Origin: an uncultured Oscillospiraceae bacterium
GTDB taxonomy: Bacteria; Bacillota; Clostridia; Oscillospirales; Oscillospiraceae
Length of the DNA stretch: 64,000 nt
Reading direction: 5' to 3'
Assembly (NCBI GenBank): GCA_902478785.1
Contig: CABSMJ010000007.1
Location: 1-64,000 of the forward strand
The position numbers were made by a program, and so were the translations under genes. Shown in pieces: positions 41,877 through 49,974 of this stretch. Position 1 is the first letter of the stretch; the number at the start of each line of letters is the position of its first letter. Below the pieces are notes generated by a model, which made no database searches, had not been told where the DNA came from, and saw only the letters and a program-made list of their open reading frames with translations.

Positions 41877-42743
41877 ATGGCTATCACATACAACAATTTG
41901 TATTTAGATATTCGCCAGCAGCTCCGGGCTGCCGGCATCGAGGCTGCCACCTTGGAGGCCCGGGAGCTGGTGTGCTTTGCCACAGGCAAGAGCCGGGAGC
42001 AGCTCTATCGGGACGGGGCGCTGTACGCCTCGCCGGAGCTGGAGCGGCGGACCCGGGAGCTGGTGGCGCGGCACCTGGCAGGGGAGCCAGTGGCCTACCT
42101 CATTGGGGAGTGGGAGTTTTACGGCCTGCCCCTGGACATCTCGTCGGAGGTGCTGATCCCCCGGCCGGACACGGAGGTGCTGGCGGAGCAGGCCATCACC
42201 TATGTCCAGAGCCTGGGGGAGTGCCGTGTGCTGGACCTGTGCGCCGGAAGCGGCTGTATCGGCCTGGCGGTGGCGGCCAACGCACCCCAGGCCCGGGTGG
42301 TACTGGGGGAGTGGTCTGACGGGGCCTTGAAGATCTGCCGTCAGAACATCCGGCGCAACGGCCTCACGGGCCGGGTGGTGCCCATACAGGCGGACGCCCG
42401 GGAGAGGCCGGAGAAATCCCTGGGGGATTTTCAGTGCATCATCTCCAATCCCCCCTACATCCCCCGGGGCGACATCTCCGGGCTGGACGCCTCGGTCCGG
42501 GACTATGAGCCTCACCTGGCTTTGGATGGCGGCGAGGACGGCCTGGACTTCTACCGGGCCATTGCCGAAAAGTGGAAGGAGGCCCTGAATGTGGGCGGCC
42601 GGCTCTACTTCGAGGTGGGCATCGGCCAGGCGGACAGCGTGCTGCGGATCATGCGCTCCCAGGGCTTCGGGGACATCCAGGTGGTCAAGGACCTCCATGA
42701 GATCCCCCGGGTGGTGTTTGGCACACTGTGCGCAGAGGTCTGA
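41877..42743 (+). CDS. prmC: Release-factor glutamine methyltransferase
   Basis: A 288-residue SAM-dependent enzyme that methylates the GGQ glutamine of release factors. It has an N-terminal helical domain and a Rossmann domain with DLCAGSGCIGLA and the catalytic NPPYIP. ATG 41877 has GGAG 6 nt upstream. The usual partner prfA is not next to it here. Confidence 0.92.
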   Translation: MAITYNNLYLDIRQQLRAAGIEAATLEARELVCFATGKSREQLYRDGALYASPELERRTRELVARHLAGEPVAYLIGEWEFYGLPLDISSEVLIPRPDTEVLAEQAITYVQSLGECRVLDLCAGSGCIGLAVAANAPQARVVLGEWSDGALKICRQNIRRNGLTGRVVPIQADARERPEKSLGDFQCIISNPPYIPRGDISGLDASVRDYEPHLALDGGEDGLDFYRAIAEKWKEALNVGGRLYFEVGIGQADSVLRIMRSQGFGDIQVVKDLHEIPRVVFGTLCAEV

Positions 42744-42785
42744 GAAAAGAAAAAAATCACATCGTTTCATATAGGAGGAGAAGAT

Positions 42786-43892
42786 ATGGCAAGAGAAAAA
42801 GCGCCTATGCCCTCTGCGGCACCGGCTTCCGACAAGAAGAAGGCCATCGAGGCCGCTATGAGCCAGATCGAGAAGATGTACGGCAAGGGATCCATCATGC
42901 GGCTGGGGGACAACGCCAATCTGAACGTGGAGGTCATCCCCACCGGCTCCCTGGCCCTGGACCTGGCCCTTGGCATCGGTGGACTGCCCCGGGGCCGAAT
43001 CATCGAGATCTATGGACCGGAGTCCTCCGGTAAGACCACCCTGGCCCTCCATGTGGTGGCGGAGGCCCAGAAAAAGGGCGGCGACGTGGCCTTTGTGGAT
43101 GCCGAGCACGCCTTGGACCCCACCTACGCCCGTGCCTTGGGCGTGAACATTGAGGAGATGCTCATCTCCCAGCCGGACACCGGCGAGCAGGCCCTGGAGA
43201 TCACCGAGGCCCTGGTCCGCTCCGGCGCCATCGATGTGATCGTGGTGGACTCCGTGGCGGCCCTGGTGCCCCGGGCGGAAATTGAGGGCGAGATGGGCGA
43301 CAGCTATGTGGGCCTCCACGCCCGGCTTATGAGCCAGGCCCTCCGGAAGCTCACTGGCGCCATCGGCAAGACCAACTGCATCGTCATCTTTATCAACCAG
43401 CTGCGGGAAAAGGTGGGCGTCATGTACGGCAATCCCGAGGTGACCACCGGCGGCCGGGCGCTGAAGTTCTACTCCTCCGTGCGCATCGATGTGCGCCGCA
43501 TCGAGGCCCTGAAAAACGGCTCCGAGGTTATCGGCAACCGCACCCGGGCCAAGGTGGTGAAGAACAAGATGGCGCCCCCCTTCCGGGAGGCGGAATTCGA
43601 CATCATGTACGGCGAGGGCATCGCCCACGAGGGCGAGCTTTTGGACCTGGGCGTGAAGCTGGATCTGGTGCAGAAGTCCGGCTCCTGGTTCTCCATGGGT
43701 GAGACCCGCATCGGCCAGGGCCGGGATGCTGCCAAGAAGTACCTCAAGGAGAACCCGGAGGTGGCCGCCAAGCTGGAGGCCGACGTCCGGGCGGGCTTTG
43801 ACAAGCTCATGACCGGCCAGTCCCGTGCGGCGGCCAAGGCCGCGGGCCGGGCCGTGGACGTCAGCGCCGACGACTTCGACGATGCGGATTGA
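42786..43892 (+). CDS. recA: RecA recombinase
   Basis: A 368-residue RecA: Walker A GPESSGKT (77-84), Walker B IVVDSVA, the loop GDSYVGLHARLMSQALRK, FINQLREKVGV, and an acidic C-terminus (DDFDDAD). AGGAGG precedes the ATG. No LexA-type box (CGAAC-N4-GTTCG) is visible in the 42 bp upstream, so it may depend on the upstream promoter. Confidence 0.98.
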   Translation: MAREKAPMPSAAPASDKKKAIEAAMSQIEKMYGKGSIMRLGDNANLNVEVIPTGSLALDLALGIGGLPRGRIIEIYGPESSGKTTLALHVVAEAQKKGGDVAFVDAEHALDPTYARALGVNIEEMLISQPDTGEQALEITEALVRSGAIDVIVVDSVAALVPRAEIEGEMGDSYVGLHARLMSQALRKLTGAIGKTNCIVIFINQLREKVGVMYGNPEVTTGGRALKFYSSVRIDVRRIEALKNGSEVIGNRTRAKVVKNKMAPPFREAEFDIMYGEGIAHEGELLDLGVKLDLVQKSGSWFSMGETRIGQGRDAAKKYLKENPEVAAKLEADVRAGFDKLMTGQSRAAAKAAGRAVDVSADDFDDAD

Positions 43893-44499
43893 GAAACTGG
43901 AGCGGTCCCGGCACAAGCGGGACCGCATCCTGGCTTTTTTGGAGGACGGCACACTGCTGCGCCTGACGGAGCAGGAGGTGCTGGACTTCCGCCTCCGCAC
44001 CGGCGACGATCTGGATGAGGAGACCCTGGCCCGGCTCAAAGTCGCCGCCGGGGCCTCCGGCGTCAGGACGAAGGCAGCGGAGCTCATCGGCAAGCGGGCC
44101 ATGTCCAGCCGGGACCTCCAGCGCAAGCTCCAGGACAAGGGTGCCTCAGAGGCGGAGGCCCGGTATGCCGCCGAGTGGCTGGAGGCCATCGGTGCTCTGG
44201 ACGACGCAGGCTATGCCGCGGCCCTGGCCCGGCACTGCGCCTCCTTAGGCTACGGCCCCCAGCGGGTGCGGCAGAAGCTCTTTGAAAAGGGCGTGCCCCG
44301 GGAGCTGTGGGAGGAGGCCCTGGAGGAGCTGCCGGAGCCGGCGGAGCAGATCCGTCGCTTCCTGGAGGGGAAGCTCCGGGGCCGGACGCCGGATGAAAAG
44401 GAGAAAAAGCGTCTTTGCGACGCCCTGCTGCGCCGGGGGTTTTCCTGGTCCGATGTGGGACCGGCCCTGCGGGAGCTGGGCGCGGAGATGGAGGAATGA
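43882..44499 (+). CDS. recX: RecX-family RecA regulator
   Basis: A 205-residue protein made of three-helix RecX repeats (RAMSSRDLQRKLQDKG, GYGPQRVRQKLFEKGV, LLRRGFSWSDV). It limits RecA filament growth. Its ATG lies inside the last codons of recA (11-bp overlap), so translation is coupled. Confidence 0.9.
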   Translation: MRIEKLERSRHKRDRILAFLEDGTLLRLTEQEVLDFRLRTGDDLDEETLARLKVAAGASGVRTKAAELIGKRAMSSRDLQRKLQDKGASEAEARYAAEWLEAIGALDDAGYAAALARHCASLGYGPQRVRQKLFEKGVPRELWEEALEELPEPAEQIRRFLEGKLRGRTPDEKEKKRLCDALLRRGFSWSDVGPALRELGAEMEE

Positions 44500-44574
44500 C
44501 GGCGGGTGCACGCCCGCCCCTTTGCCGCGCCGGAGGTCCGGCCTGCGGACGAATTTGAACAGGAGGGATCCCTT

Positions 44575-45894
44575 TTGCCCTATACGGTATCATTTATCTC
44601 CCTGGGCTGTGCCAAGAACCAGGTCAACTGCGAGCAGATGATGGCCAGCGTGTCGGCGGCGGGCCACACGGTGGTTGCTCAGCCTGAGGGGGCCGCCGTG
44701 GTGGTGGTCAACACCTGCGGCTTCCTGACCTCCGCCAATGAGGAGGCCATTGACAACATCCTCCAGATGGCGGAGCTGAAAAAGGCGGGCCAGGTGAAGA
44801 AGATCCTGGTCACCGGCTGCATGGCCCAGCGGTATAAAGAGGACGTGCTCACGGAGCTGCCGGAGGTGGACGGCATCCTGGGCACCGGCAGCTACGGCGA
44901 CATCGTCCAGGCGGTGGAGGAGGTCATGGCGGACCACCGGCCCGCCCGCTTCGGCAACATCCATACCGCGCCCCAGGACGGCCCCCGCATCCTCTCCACG
45001 CCGCCCTGGTACGCCTATCTGCGCATCGCCGAGGGCTGCGACAACCACTGCGCCTACTGCGTCATTCCCTCCCTGCGGGGCAAGTACCGCAGCCGTCCCA
45101 TGGACGAGCTGCTCAAAGAGGCCCGGGAGCTGGCCGACGCAGGCGTGAAGGAGCTGCTGGTCATCGCCCAGGACATCACCCGCTACGGCACGGACCTGAG
45201 CGGCGAGCACCAGTTGGCGGCCCTTTTGCGGGAGCTGTGCAAGCTGGACTTCCACTGGATCCGGCTCCACTATCTCTATCCCGACGAGATCACCGACGAG
45301 CTCATCGATACCATCGCCTCTGAGCCCAAGATCCTCAAGTATATCGACCTGCCCATTCAGCACTGCAACGACACCATTTTGAAGGCCATGAACCGCCGGG
45401 ACACCAAGGCGGAGCTGACGGAGCTGCTGGCGAAGCTGCGCAGCCGCATTCCAGGCCTGGTGCTGCGGACCAGCATCATCACCGGCTTGCCCTACGAGGA
45501 CGAGGCTGCCTTTGAGGAGCTGTGTGAGTTCCTCCGTGAGACCCGCATCGAGCGGGCGGGCGTGTTCCCCTTCTCTCCGGAGGAGGGCACCCGGGCGGCC
45601 CAGATGGACCATGTGCCCACGGAGGAGGCGGTCCGCCGGGCGGAGCTGCTGGTGGACGTCCAGTCCGAGATCATCGACGGCTTCAATGAATCCCGTCAGG
45701 GCCAGGTGCTGGAGGTGCTCTGCGAGGGCTTCGACGGCCAGGCCCAGATGTTCTTCGGCCGCAGCTATGCTGAGAGCCCGGACATCGATGGTCGCATCTA
45801 CTTTACCGCCCAGGAGGACCCGGAGATCGGGACCTTCGTCTCCGTCCGCGTCACCGGCGTCATGGACGGGGAGCTGACCGGCGAGCGGGTCTGA
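44575..45894 (+). CDS. rimO: Ribosomal protein S12 methylthiotransferase
   Basis: A 439-residue radical-SAM enzyme. The N-terminal cluster uses Cys12, Cys48 and Cys82; the radical-SAM cluster is CDNHCAYC (155, 159, 162); a TRAM-like domain ends the protein. SLGCAKNQVN and the S12-type insert favour RimO over MiaB. It uses TTG 44575, 7 nt after AGGAGGG. Confidence 0.92.
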   Translation: MPYTVSFISLGCAKNQVNCEQMMASVSAAGHTVVAQPEGAAVVVVNTCGFLTSANEEAIDNILQMAELKKAGQVKKILVTGCMAQRYKEDVLTELPEVDGILGTGSYGDIVQAVEEVMADHRPARFGNIHTAPQDGPRILSTPPWYAYLRIAEGCDNHCAYCVIPSLRGKYRSRPMDELLKEARELADAGVKELLVIAQDITRYGTDLSGEHQLAALLRELCKLDFHWIRLHYLYPDEITDELIDTIASEPKILKYIDLPIQHCNDTILKAMNRRDTKAELTELLAKLRSRIPGLVLRTSIITGLPYEDEAAFEELCEFLRETRIERAGVFPFSPEEGTRAAQMDHVPTEEAVRRAELLVDVQSEIIDGFNESRQGQVLEVLCEGFDGQAQMFFGRSYAESPDIDGRIYFTAQEDPEIGTFVSVRVTGVMDGELTGERV

Positions 45895-45967
45895 CCGGAC
45901 CCCATCCAAAGCGCGCATCCCCCTTCCCGCCCTGGCGGCGCATCTCTTGCAGCAAAGGAGTATATCC

Positions 45968-46489
45968 ATGAATCTGCCCAATAAATTGACTGTTCTGCGC
46001 ATTTTATTGATCCCTGTCTTTATGGTGGTGCTGTATTGGGGCTTTTCCGGCTCCACCTATGTGGCCCTGGCCATCTTCATCATCGCCAGCCTCACCGATA
46101 TGCTGGACGGCAAGATCGCCCGGAAGTACCACCTGGTCACGGACTTCGGCAAGTTCGCCGACCCCCTGGCGGACAAGATGCTGGTGACGGCGGCCATGCT
46201 GTGGTTTGTGGAGATCGGCCAGATGCCCGCCTGGGCGCTGCTGATCGTCATCATCCGGGAGTTCGCCGTCAGCGGACTGCGGATGGTGGCCTCGGACAAG
46301 GGTCGGGTCATCGCTGCCGGCTGGTCCGGCAAGGTCAAGACCGCCTCCACCATGGTGTGCATCGTGCTGATGTTCCTGCCCATCCCCGCCTGGCTGAACA
46401 CCGCCTGCGTCTGGGTCATCGCCCTGACCACCCTCTACTCCGGCGTGGAGTACTTTATGAAGAACAAGGACGTGCTCAGCGACATGTGA
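45968..46489 (+). CDS. pgsA: CDP-diacylglycerol-glycerol-3-phosphate phosphatidyltransferase
   Basis: A 173-residue membrane enzyme for phosphatidylglycerol synthesis. The CDP-alcohol motif is complete (DMLDGKIAR, then GKFADPLADK). Four to five membrane helices. AAAGGAG precedes the ATG. It follows rimO, a common order in Firmicutes. Confidence 0.94.
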   Translation: MNLPNKLTVLRILLIPVFMVVLYWGFSGSTYVALAIFIIASLTDMLDGKIARKYHLVTDFGKFADPLADKMLVTAAMLWFVEIGQMPAWALLIVIIREFAVSGLRMVASDKGRVIAAGWSGKVKTASTMVCIVLMFLPIPAWLNTACVWVIALTTLYSGVEYFMKNKDVLSDM

Positions 46490-46490
46490 G

Positions 46491-46523
46491 AAAAAAGACA
46501 GCCCGTTCGGGCTGTCTTTTTTT
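46491..46523 (+). terminator. Terminator of pgsA
   Basis: AAAAAAGACAGCCC pairs with GGGCTGTCTTTTTT around a short loop; it starts 1 nt after the pgsA stop. Confidence 0.88.
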
Positions 46524-46525
46524 GC

Positions 46526-46598
46526 TCATTAGGAGAATGACCAGCACTCCTGACTGATGCGGGTGGCGATTGTTTCCCCAGCGCTGCTTTGTGCATCG
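46526..46598 (-). repeat. Second copy of the 3' end of the 48104-48763 membrane-protein gene
   Basis: These 73 nt match 48104-48176 at roughly three quarters of positions, in the same orientation. On the minus strand they still encode DAQSSAGETIATRISQECW, SFS and a stop, against DAQNNAGENLATRTSQEYW, DFSW and a stop in the intact gene. The copy and the intact 3' end are direct repeats that flank the larA gene. Confidence 0.7.
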
Positions 46599-46638
46599 AC
46601 TTTGCATCTGCTCTTTCCTAAAAACTTTCTCTTCGCTC

Positions 46639-46667
46639 TTGACATTTGCCGTCCGTTGCGCTATACC
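46639..46667 (+). promoter_or_regulatory. Promoter of the larA-family gene
   Basis: TTGACA and TATACC with a 17-bp spacer, 67 bp before the start codon. Confidence 0.75.
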
Positions 46668-46734
46668 TCCATATGGTAAATTCCGCGCGCAGTACAGACC
46701 GTCCGCACGCACTAGTTGAAAGGAAGCTAAGACC

Positions 46735-48027
46735 ATGCCAGAAGCTATGAAGTACGGCACAAAATCCTTTGAAGTGCATCTGCCTCCTGAGCAGATTGCG
46801 GCCGAGGTGGAGGCCAACCATGTGGACCTGCCCCAGCGAACCGTGGCAGAGCACATCCGCTATGCTCTGGACCATCCCATTGACTCCGCCCCGCTGCGGG
46901 AGCTGGTCAAGCCCGGTGAGAGCGTGTGTATTGTCATCTCTGATGTGACCCGCCGCTGGCAGTCGCCGGAGACCTATATTCCTATTCTGGTGGAGGAGCT
47001 GGAGCATGCCGGCATCCGGGATGAGGACATGCTGATCCTCTCCGCCACCGGCACCCACCGCACCCAGACTGAGGAGGAGAAGATCGGCCTTGTGACCAAG
47101 GCTGTGTATGACCGCATCCGGATGGAGGATCATGTCTGCACCGATCAGGACAACCTGGTCCACGTGGGCGACACCTCCCGGGGCACCCCTGTGTGGCTGG
47201 ACAAGCGGGCCCTGGACTGCGACCACATCGTCCTTACCGGCGGCGTGGTGTTCCACTTCATGGCGGGATTCGGCGGCGGCCGCAAGAGCATCCTGCCGGG
47301 CATCTCCGGCCGGGAGACCATCATGAAAAACCACAACCTGGCCCTGAATCCTGGCCTGGGCAACGGCTCCAATTCGGAGGTCCGCAGCGCCAACATGACG
47401 GAGTCCAACCCCGTCCATGCCGACATGATGGAGGCCTGCGCCATGGCGCACCCCACCTTCCTGCTCAACGTGGTGGTCAACGACGACCAGCAGGTCATCA
47501 GTGCCTTTGCCGGTAACTGGCGCACGGCCCATCAGGCCGCCTGCGATCTGGTGAATGCCATGTACGGCGTGAAGGTCCACGAGCGGACCCCCATGGTCAT
47601 CGCCAGCGCCGGCGGGTATCCCAAGGACCTGAACTTCTATCAGACCATCAAGACCCTGAGCAACGCCCTGGCAGTGGTGGAGGACGGCGGCACCATCATT
47701 CTGGTGACCCGCAGCGAAGAGGGCTTCGGCAATGAGGATTGCCGCCGGATCATCGCCGACTATCCCACTATGCTGGAGCGGGAAAAGGCTCTGCGGTCCA
47801 ACTTCTCCATCGGCGCGTTCATCGGCTATATCTTTGCCGAAAGTGCGGAGAATCACCACATGATTGCCGTCACTGGAATCCCCCAGGAGGAGTTCGGCAC
47901 CGCCAAGGTCCATGTGGTCTCCACGCTGGACGAGGCCCTGGAACTGGCCCGGACCCTCAACGGCGGCCGGGATCTGCGGACCACTCTGCTGCCCCACGGC
48001 GCCAATACCCTGCCCATTGTGAAATAA
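46735..48027 (+). CDS. larA: LarA-family nickel-pincer lactate racemase
   Basis: A 430-residue LarA protein. His108 (GTHRT), His174 (VVFHFM), Lys184 (GGGRKSILPG) and His200 (KNHNL) fall at exactly the positions known for the Lactiplantibacillus plantarum enzyme, where they bind the nickel-pincer cofactor and act in catalysis. The D70-V-T-R motif is also present. It would interconvert lactate enantiomers or another 2-hydroxyacid. The cofactor genes larB, larC and larE are not in this window. It stands alone with its own promoter and terminator. Confidence 0.9.
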   Translation: MPEAMKYGTKSFEVHLPPEQIAAEVEANHVDLPQRTVAEHIRYALDHPIDSAPLRELVKPGESVCIVISDVTRRWQSPETYIPILVEELEHAGIRDEDMLILSATGTHRTQTEEEKIGLVTKAVYDRIRMEDHVCTDQDNLVHVGDTSRGTPVWLDKRALDCDHIVLTGGVVFHFMAGFGGGRKSILPGISGRETIMKNHNLALNPGLGNGSNSEVRSANMTESNPVHADMMEACAMAHPTFLLNVVVNDDQQVISAFAGNWRTAHQAACDLVNAMYGVKVHERTPMVIASAGGYPKDLNFYQTIKTLSNALAVVEDGGTIILVTRSEEGFGNEDCRRIIADYPTMLEREKALRSNFSIGAFIGYIFAESAENHHMIAVTGIPQEEFGTAKVHVVSTLDEALELARTLNGGRDLRTTLLPHGANTLPIVK

Positions 48028-48049
48028 GCGCCCCACGACCGTATATGAA

Positions 48050-48081
48050 AAAAGCCCCGGTGTTTTTACACCGGGGCTTTT
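48050..48081 (+). terminator. Terminator of the larA-family gene
   Basis: AAAAGCCCCGGTGT pairs perfectly with ACACCGGGGCTTTT, loop TTTT. Confidence 0.88.
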
Positions 48082-48103
48082 CCTTATTTCGGATGGGGCC
48101 GTC

Positions 48104-48763
48104 TCACCAGGAGAAATCCCAGTACTCCTGGCTGGTGCGGGTGGCCAGGTTTTCCCCGGCGTTGTTTTGGGCATCCAGGCGGATGTCCCAGAGGGTCCCG
48201 GCCCCCACCTCCAGAGGCAGGAACTGAAGGAAATAGCGCTCTCCGTCCCTGGTGGGAAAGGAGCCGTCGTCCACATCCACACGGGTGTATTCCCCCTCGG
48301 TCCACACGCCGTCCACCACGCCGGAGGCCTTGGCGGAGAAACTGAGGGCGGTGATCTCCGGACTGCGGAGACGGCCAAAGGAGGCCAAAAGACTCCAGTT
48401 GGTCTCGCCGTCTCCGTGGGCGCACTGGAGGAAGCCGGCGTCCAGGGCATTGCCCGGCTGGGCCCGGCTGGCGCTCTCCAGCTGCCAGCCACCCAGGAAA
48501 GACCACTTGGACAAAACCAGCAGTGTGTCCTCCCCCACGGCGGACAGCTGCAGGGCCCGAAGGGCCCCGTCCTCCCAGAGGTACCGGGTCTCCAGAATCG
48601 ACACAGAGTCCTCCAGCATCCAGTCCTTGGCCTCCCGGCGGGAGACCTGACCGGGGGTCATGTGGTAAAAGGGCGTCAGCCACAAAAGCAGCAGCAAAAG
48701 AAAAACCAGGGCCACCCGCCGCAGGGCCCGGTTCTTGCGGGTGATGCAGGCAGTTTTTTTCAT
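48104..48763 (-). CDS. Membrane-anchored protein of the PadR operon
   Basis: A 219-residue protein with a basic N-terminus, one membrane helix (about residues 17-35, VALVFLLLLLLWLTPF) and an extracytoplasmic beta-rich domain. No known family motif is evident. ATG 48763 overlaps the upstream stop (ATGA), so it is coupled to the preceding gene. Its 3' end is duplicated at 46526-46598. Function unknown. Confidence 0.75.
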   Translation of the reverse strand: MKKTACITRKNRALRRVALVFLLLLLLWLTPFYHMTPGQVSRREAKDWMLEDSVSILETRYLWEDGALRALQLSAVGEDTLLVLSKWSFLGGWQLESASRAQPGNALDAGFLQCAHGDGETNWSLLASFGRLRSPEITALSFSAKASGVVDGVWTEGEYTRVDVDDGSFPTRDGERYFLQFLPLEVGAGTLWDIRLDAQNNAGENLATRTSQEYWDFSW

Positions 48764-49488
48764 AGGACGTCCTCCCAATCCAGCGGAATGTCCAGGCAGG
48801 TGGTTTCGTCAGCGGAGAGGGGCACTGTCAGGGCCACAGAGGGCTGCCCCTCCTCTACCTGGGAGAAGTATGTGATCACAAATTCGCTCTTTCCGCCGCT
48901 TTGGCTCACCCCCCGGAGATCCTCGCCCAGGCGGATGCGCTCGGGCAGATGCCGGGGCAGGGGAGAGAAGGGGTTGTGGGAGTAGAGCACAGTGGCCACC
49001 ACCGCGTTCCAGGTGCCGTCTTCCTCCTGGTCCAGGGCGGAGGCGCACACCAGCAGCGTCCATCCCTCGCCCTGGCAGCTCAGGTCCAGGGTCTGCAGGC
49101 CTATGTAGGAGCCATTTTCCATACGCTGGGCGATGCTCTCCAGGCTCGACCGGGTGGAGAGATTGCCCTGGACGCTGGCAAAGGTGGCCACCGCCGGCGC
49201 AAACAGGTGCAGCACCAGCACCGCTGCCAGTACCAGGGCGCACCGGCTCACGATCAGCCAGCCCAGGGGATACTGTCGGTTCAGTTCCCTGCCGATGGCC
49301 TCCGGGTCCCCCATGGCCGCAACGGCCTGCTCCTCCGCTTCCTCCTCGGATACGCCACACTGCCGTAGGTCCTCCGCCCGGTCCTCCAGATGCCCGGTGA
49401 GCTCCGCCCGGATGGCCCGGCGTTCCCGGGGCGTGGCGTGGCGGACCTGGCGGCACACCGCCTGGCAAAAGGCGTCGAATTGCTCCAT
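48760..49488 (-). CDS. Membrane protein with DUF1700-like N-terminal helical domain
   Basis: A 242-residue protein. The N-terminal 70 residues (RAELTGHLEDRAEDL, EEEAEEQAVAAMGDPEAIGREL) match the permease-prefix/DUF1700-type cytoplasmic domain often encoded next to PadR regulators. One membrane helix (about 80-102) and an outside domain follow. It is likely a PadR-controlled envelope sensor or anti-sigma-like protein. No enzyme motif. Confidence 0.75.
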   Translation of the reverse strand: MEQFDAFCQAVCRQVRHATPRERRAIRAELTGHLEDRAEDLRQCGVSEEEAEEQAVAAMGDPEAIGRELNRQYPLGWLIVSRCALVLAAVLVLHLFAPAVATFASVQGNLSTRSSLESIAQRMENGSYIGLQTLDLSCQGEGWTLLVCASALDQEEDGTWNAVVATVLYSHNPFSPLPRHLPERIRLGEDLRGVSQSGGKSEFVITYFSQVEEGQPSVALTVPLSADETTCLDIPLDWEDVL

Positions 49489-49499
49489 ACCGCCCCTCC

Positions 49500-49835
49500 T
49501 TACGCCGTCCCCAGGGCGCTGGACAGCACCGCGTTCACCGCCCTGGAATAGGCCTGCCACTCCTCTTTTTCCGTTTGGAGCAGCTCCTTGCCCTGCTCCG
49601 TGAGATGGTAGTACTTCCGCTGCCGGCCGTTGGGTGCCTCCATCAGATAGGCCCGCACCGCGCCCTCCTTCTCCAGGCCGTGGAGGATGGGGTAGAGAGT
49701 GCCCTCCTTCATCTCAAAGGTGTGGTCCGACTGCTCCTCCAGCCGGGTGATCATCTGGTAGCCGTACATATCCTCCCGGGACAGCAGGGCTAGCACCAGC
49801 AGCGCCGTGTGCTCCACCGTTTTCTTCTGCCGCAT
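49500..49835 (-). CDS. PadR-family transcriptional regulator
   Basis: A 111-residue winged-helix protein (LLVLALLSREDMYGYQMITRL, LYPILHGLEKEGAV, RKYYHLTEQGKELL). It probably represses its own operon through the palindromes in its promoter. AAAGGAGG precedes ATG 49835. It heads the three-gene minus-strand operon. Confidence 0.92.
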   Translation of the reverse strand: MRQKKTVEHTALLVLALLSREDMYGYQMITRLEEQSDHTFEMKEGTLYPILHGLEKEGAVRAYLMEAPNGRQRKYYHLTEQGKELLQTEKEEWQAYSRAVNAVLSSALGTA

Positions 49836-49851
49836 GGGTCCGTACCTCCTT

Positions 49852-49900
49852 TACCTCGAAATTCTAGGTATAATATACATCGAGTTACGAGGTATGTCAA
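49852..49900 (-). promoter_or_regulatory. padR promoter with two operator-like palindromes
   Basis: On the minus strand TTGACA (49895-49900) and TATATT (49872-49877) are 17 bp apart. A 21-bp palindrome (ATAC-x-TCG..CGA-x-GTAT, 49875-49895) fills the spacer, and TACCT-N9-AGGTA (49852-49870) lies just downstream. This is the layout of an autorepressed PadR gene. Confidence 0.75.
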
Positions 49901-49906
49901 GAGAAG

Positions 49907-49953
49907 AAAAGCCGTCCGCCCCGGAACCAACGGTACCGGGGCGGACGGCTTTT
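49907..49953. terminator. Terminator after the aromatic operon
   Basis: An 18-bp perfect stem (49907-49924 with 49936-49953), with A- and T-rich flanks. It ends the minus-strand operon that starts at aroF. Confidence 0.85.
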
Positions 49954-49974
49954 GCAAAAAAGAAGAAAGAGAGA

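Noticed and set aside
42744..42785. LexA/SOS box upstream of recA
   Set aside because: No CGAAC-N4-GTTCG-like palindrome is present in the short gap; recA probably shares an upstream promoter.
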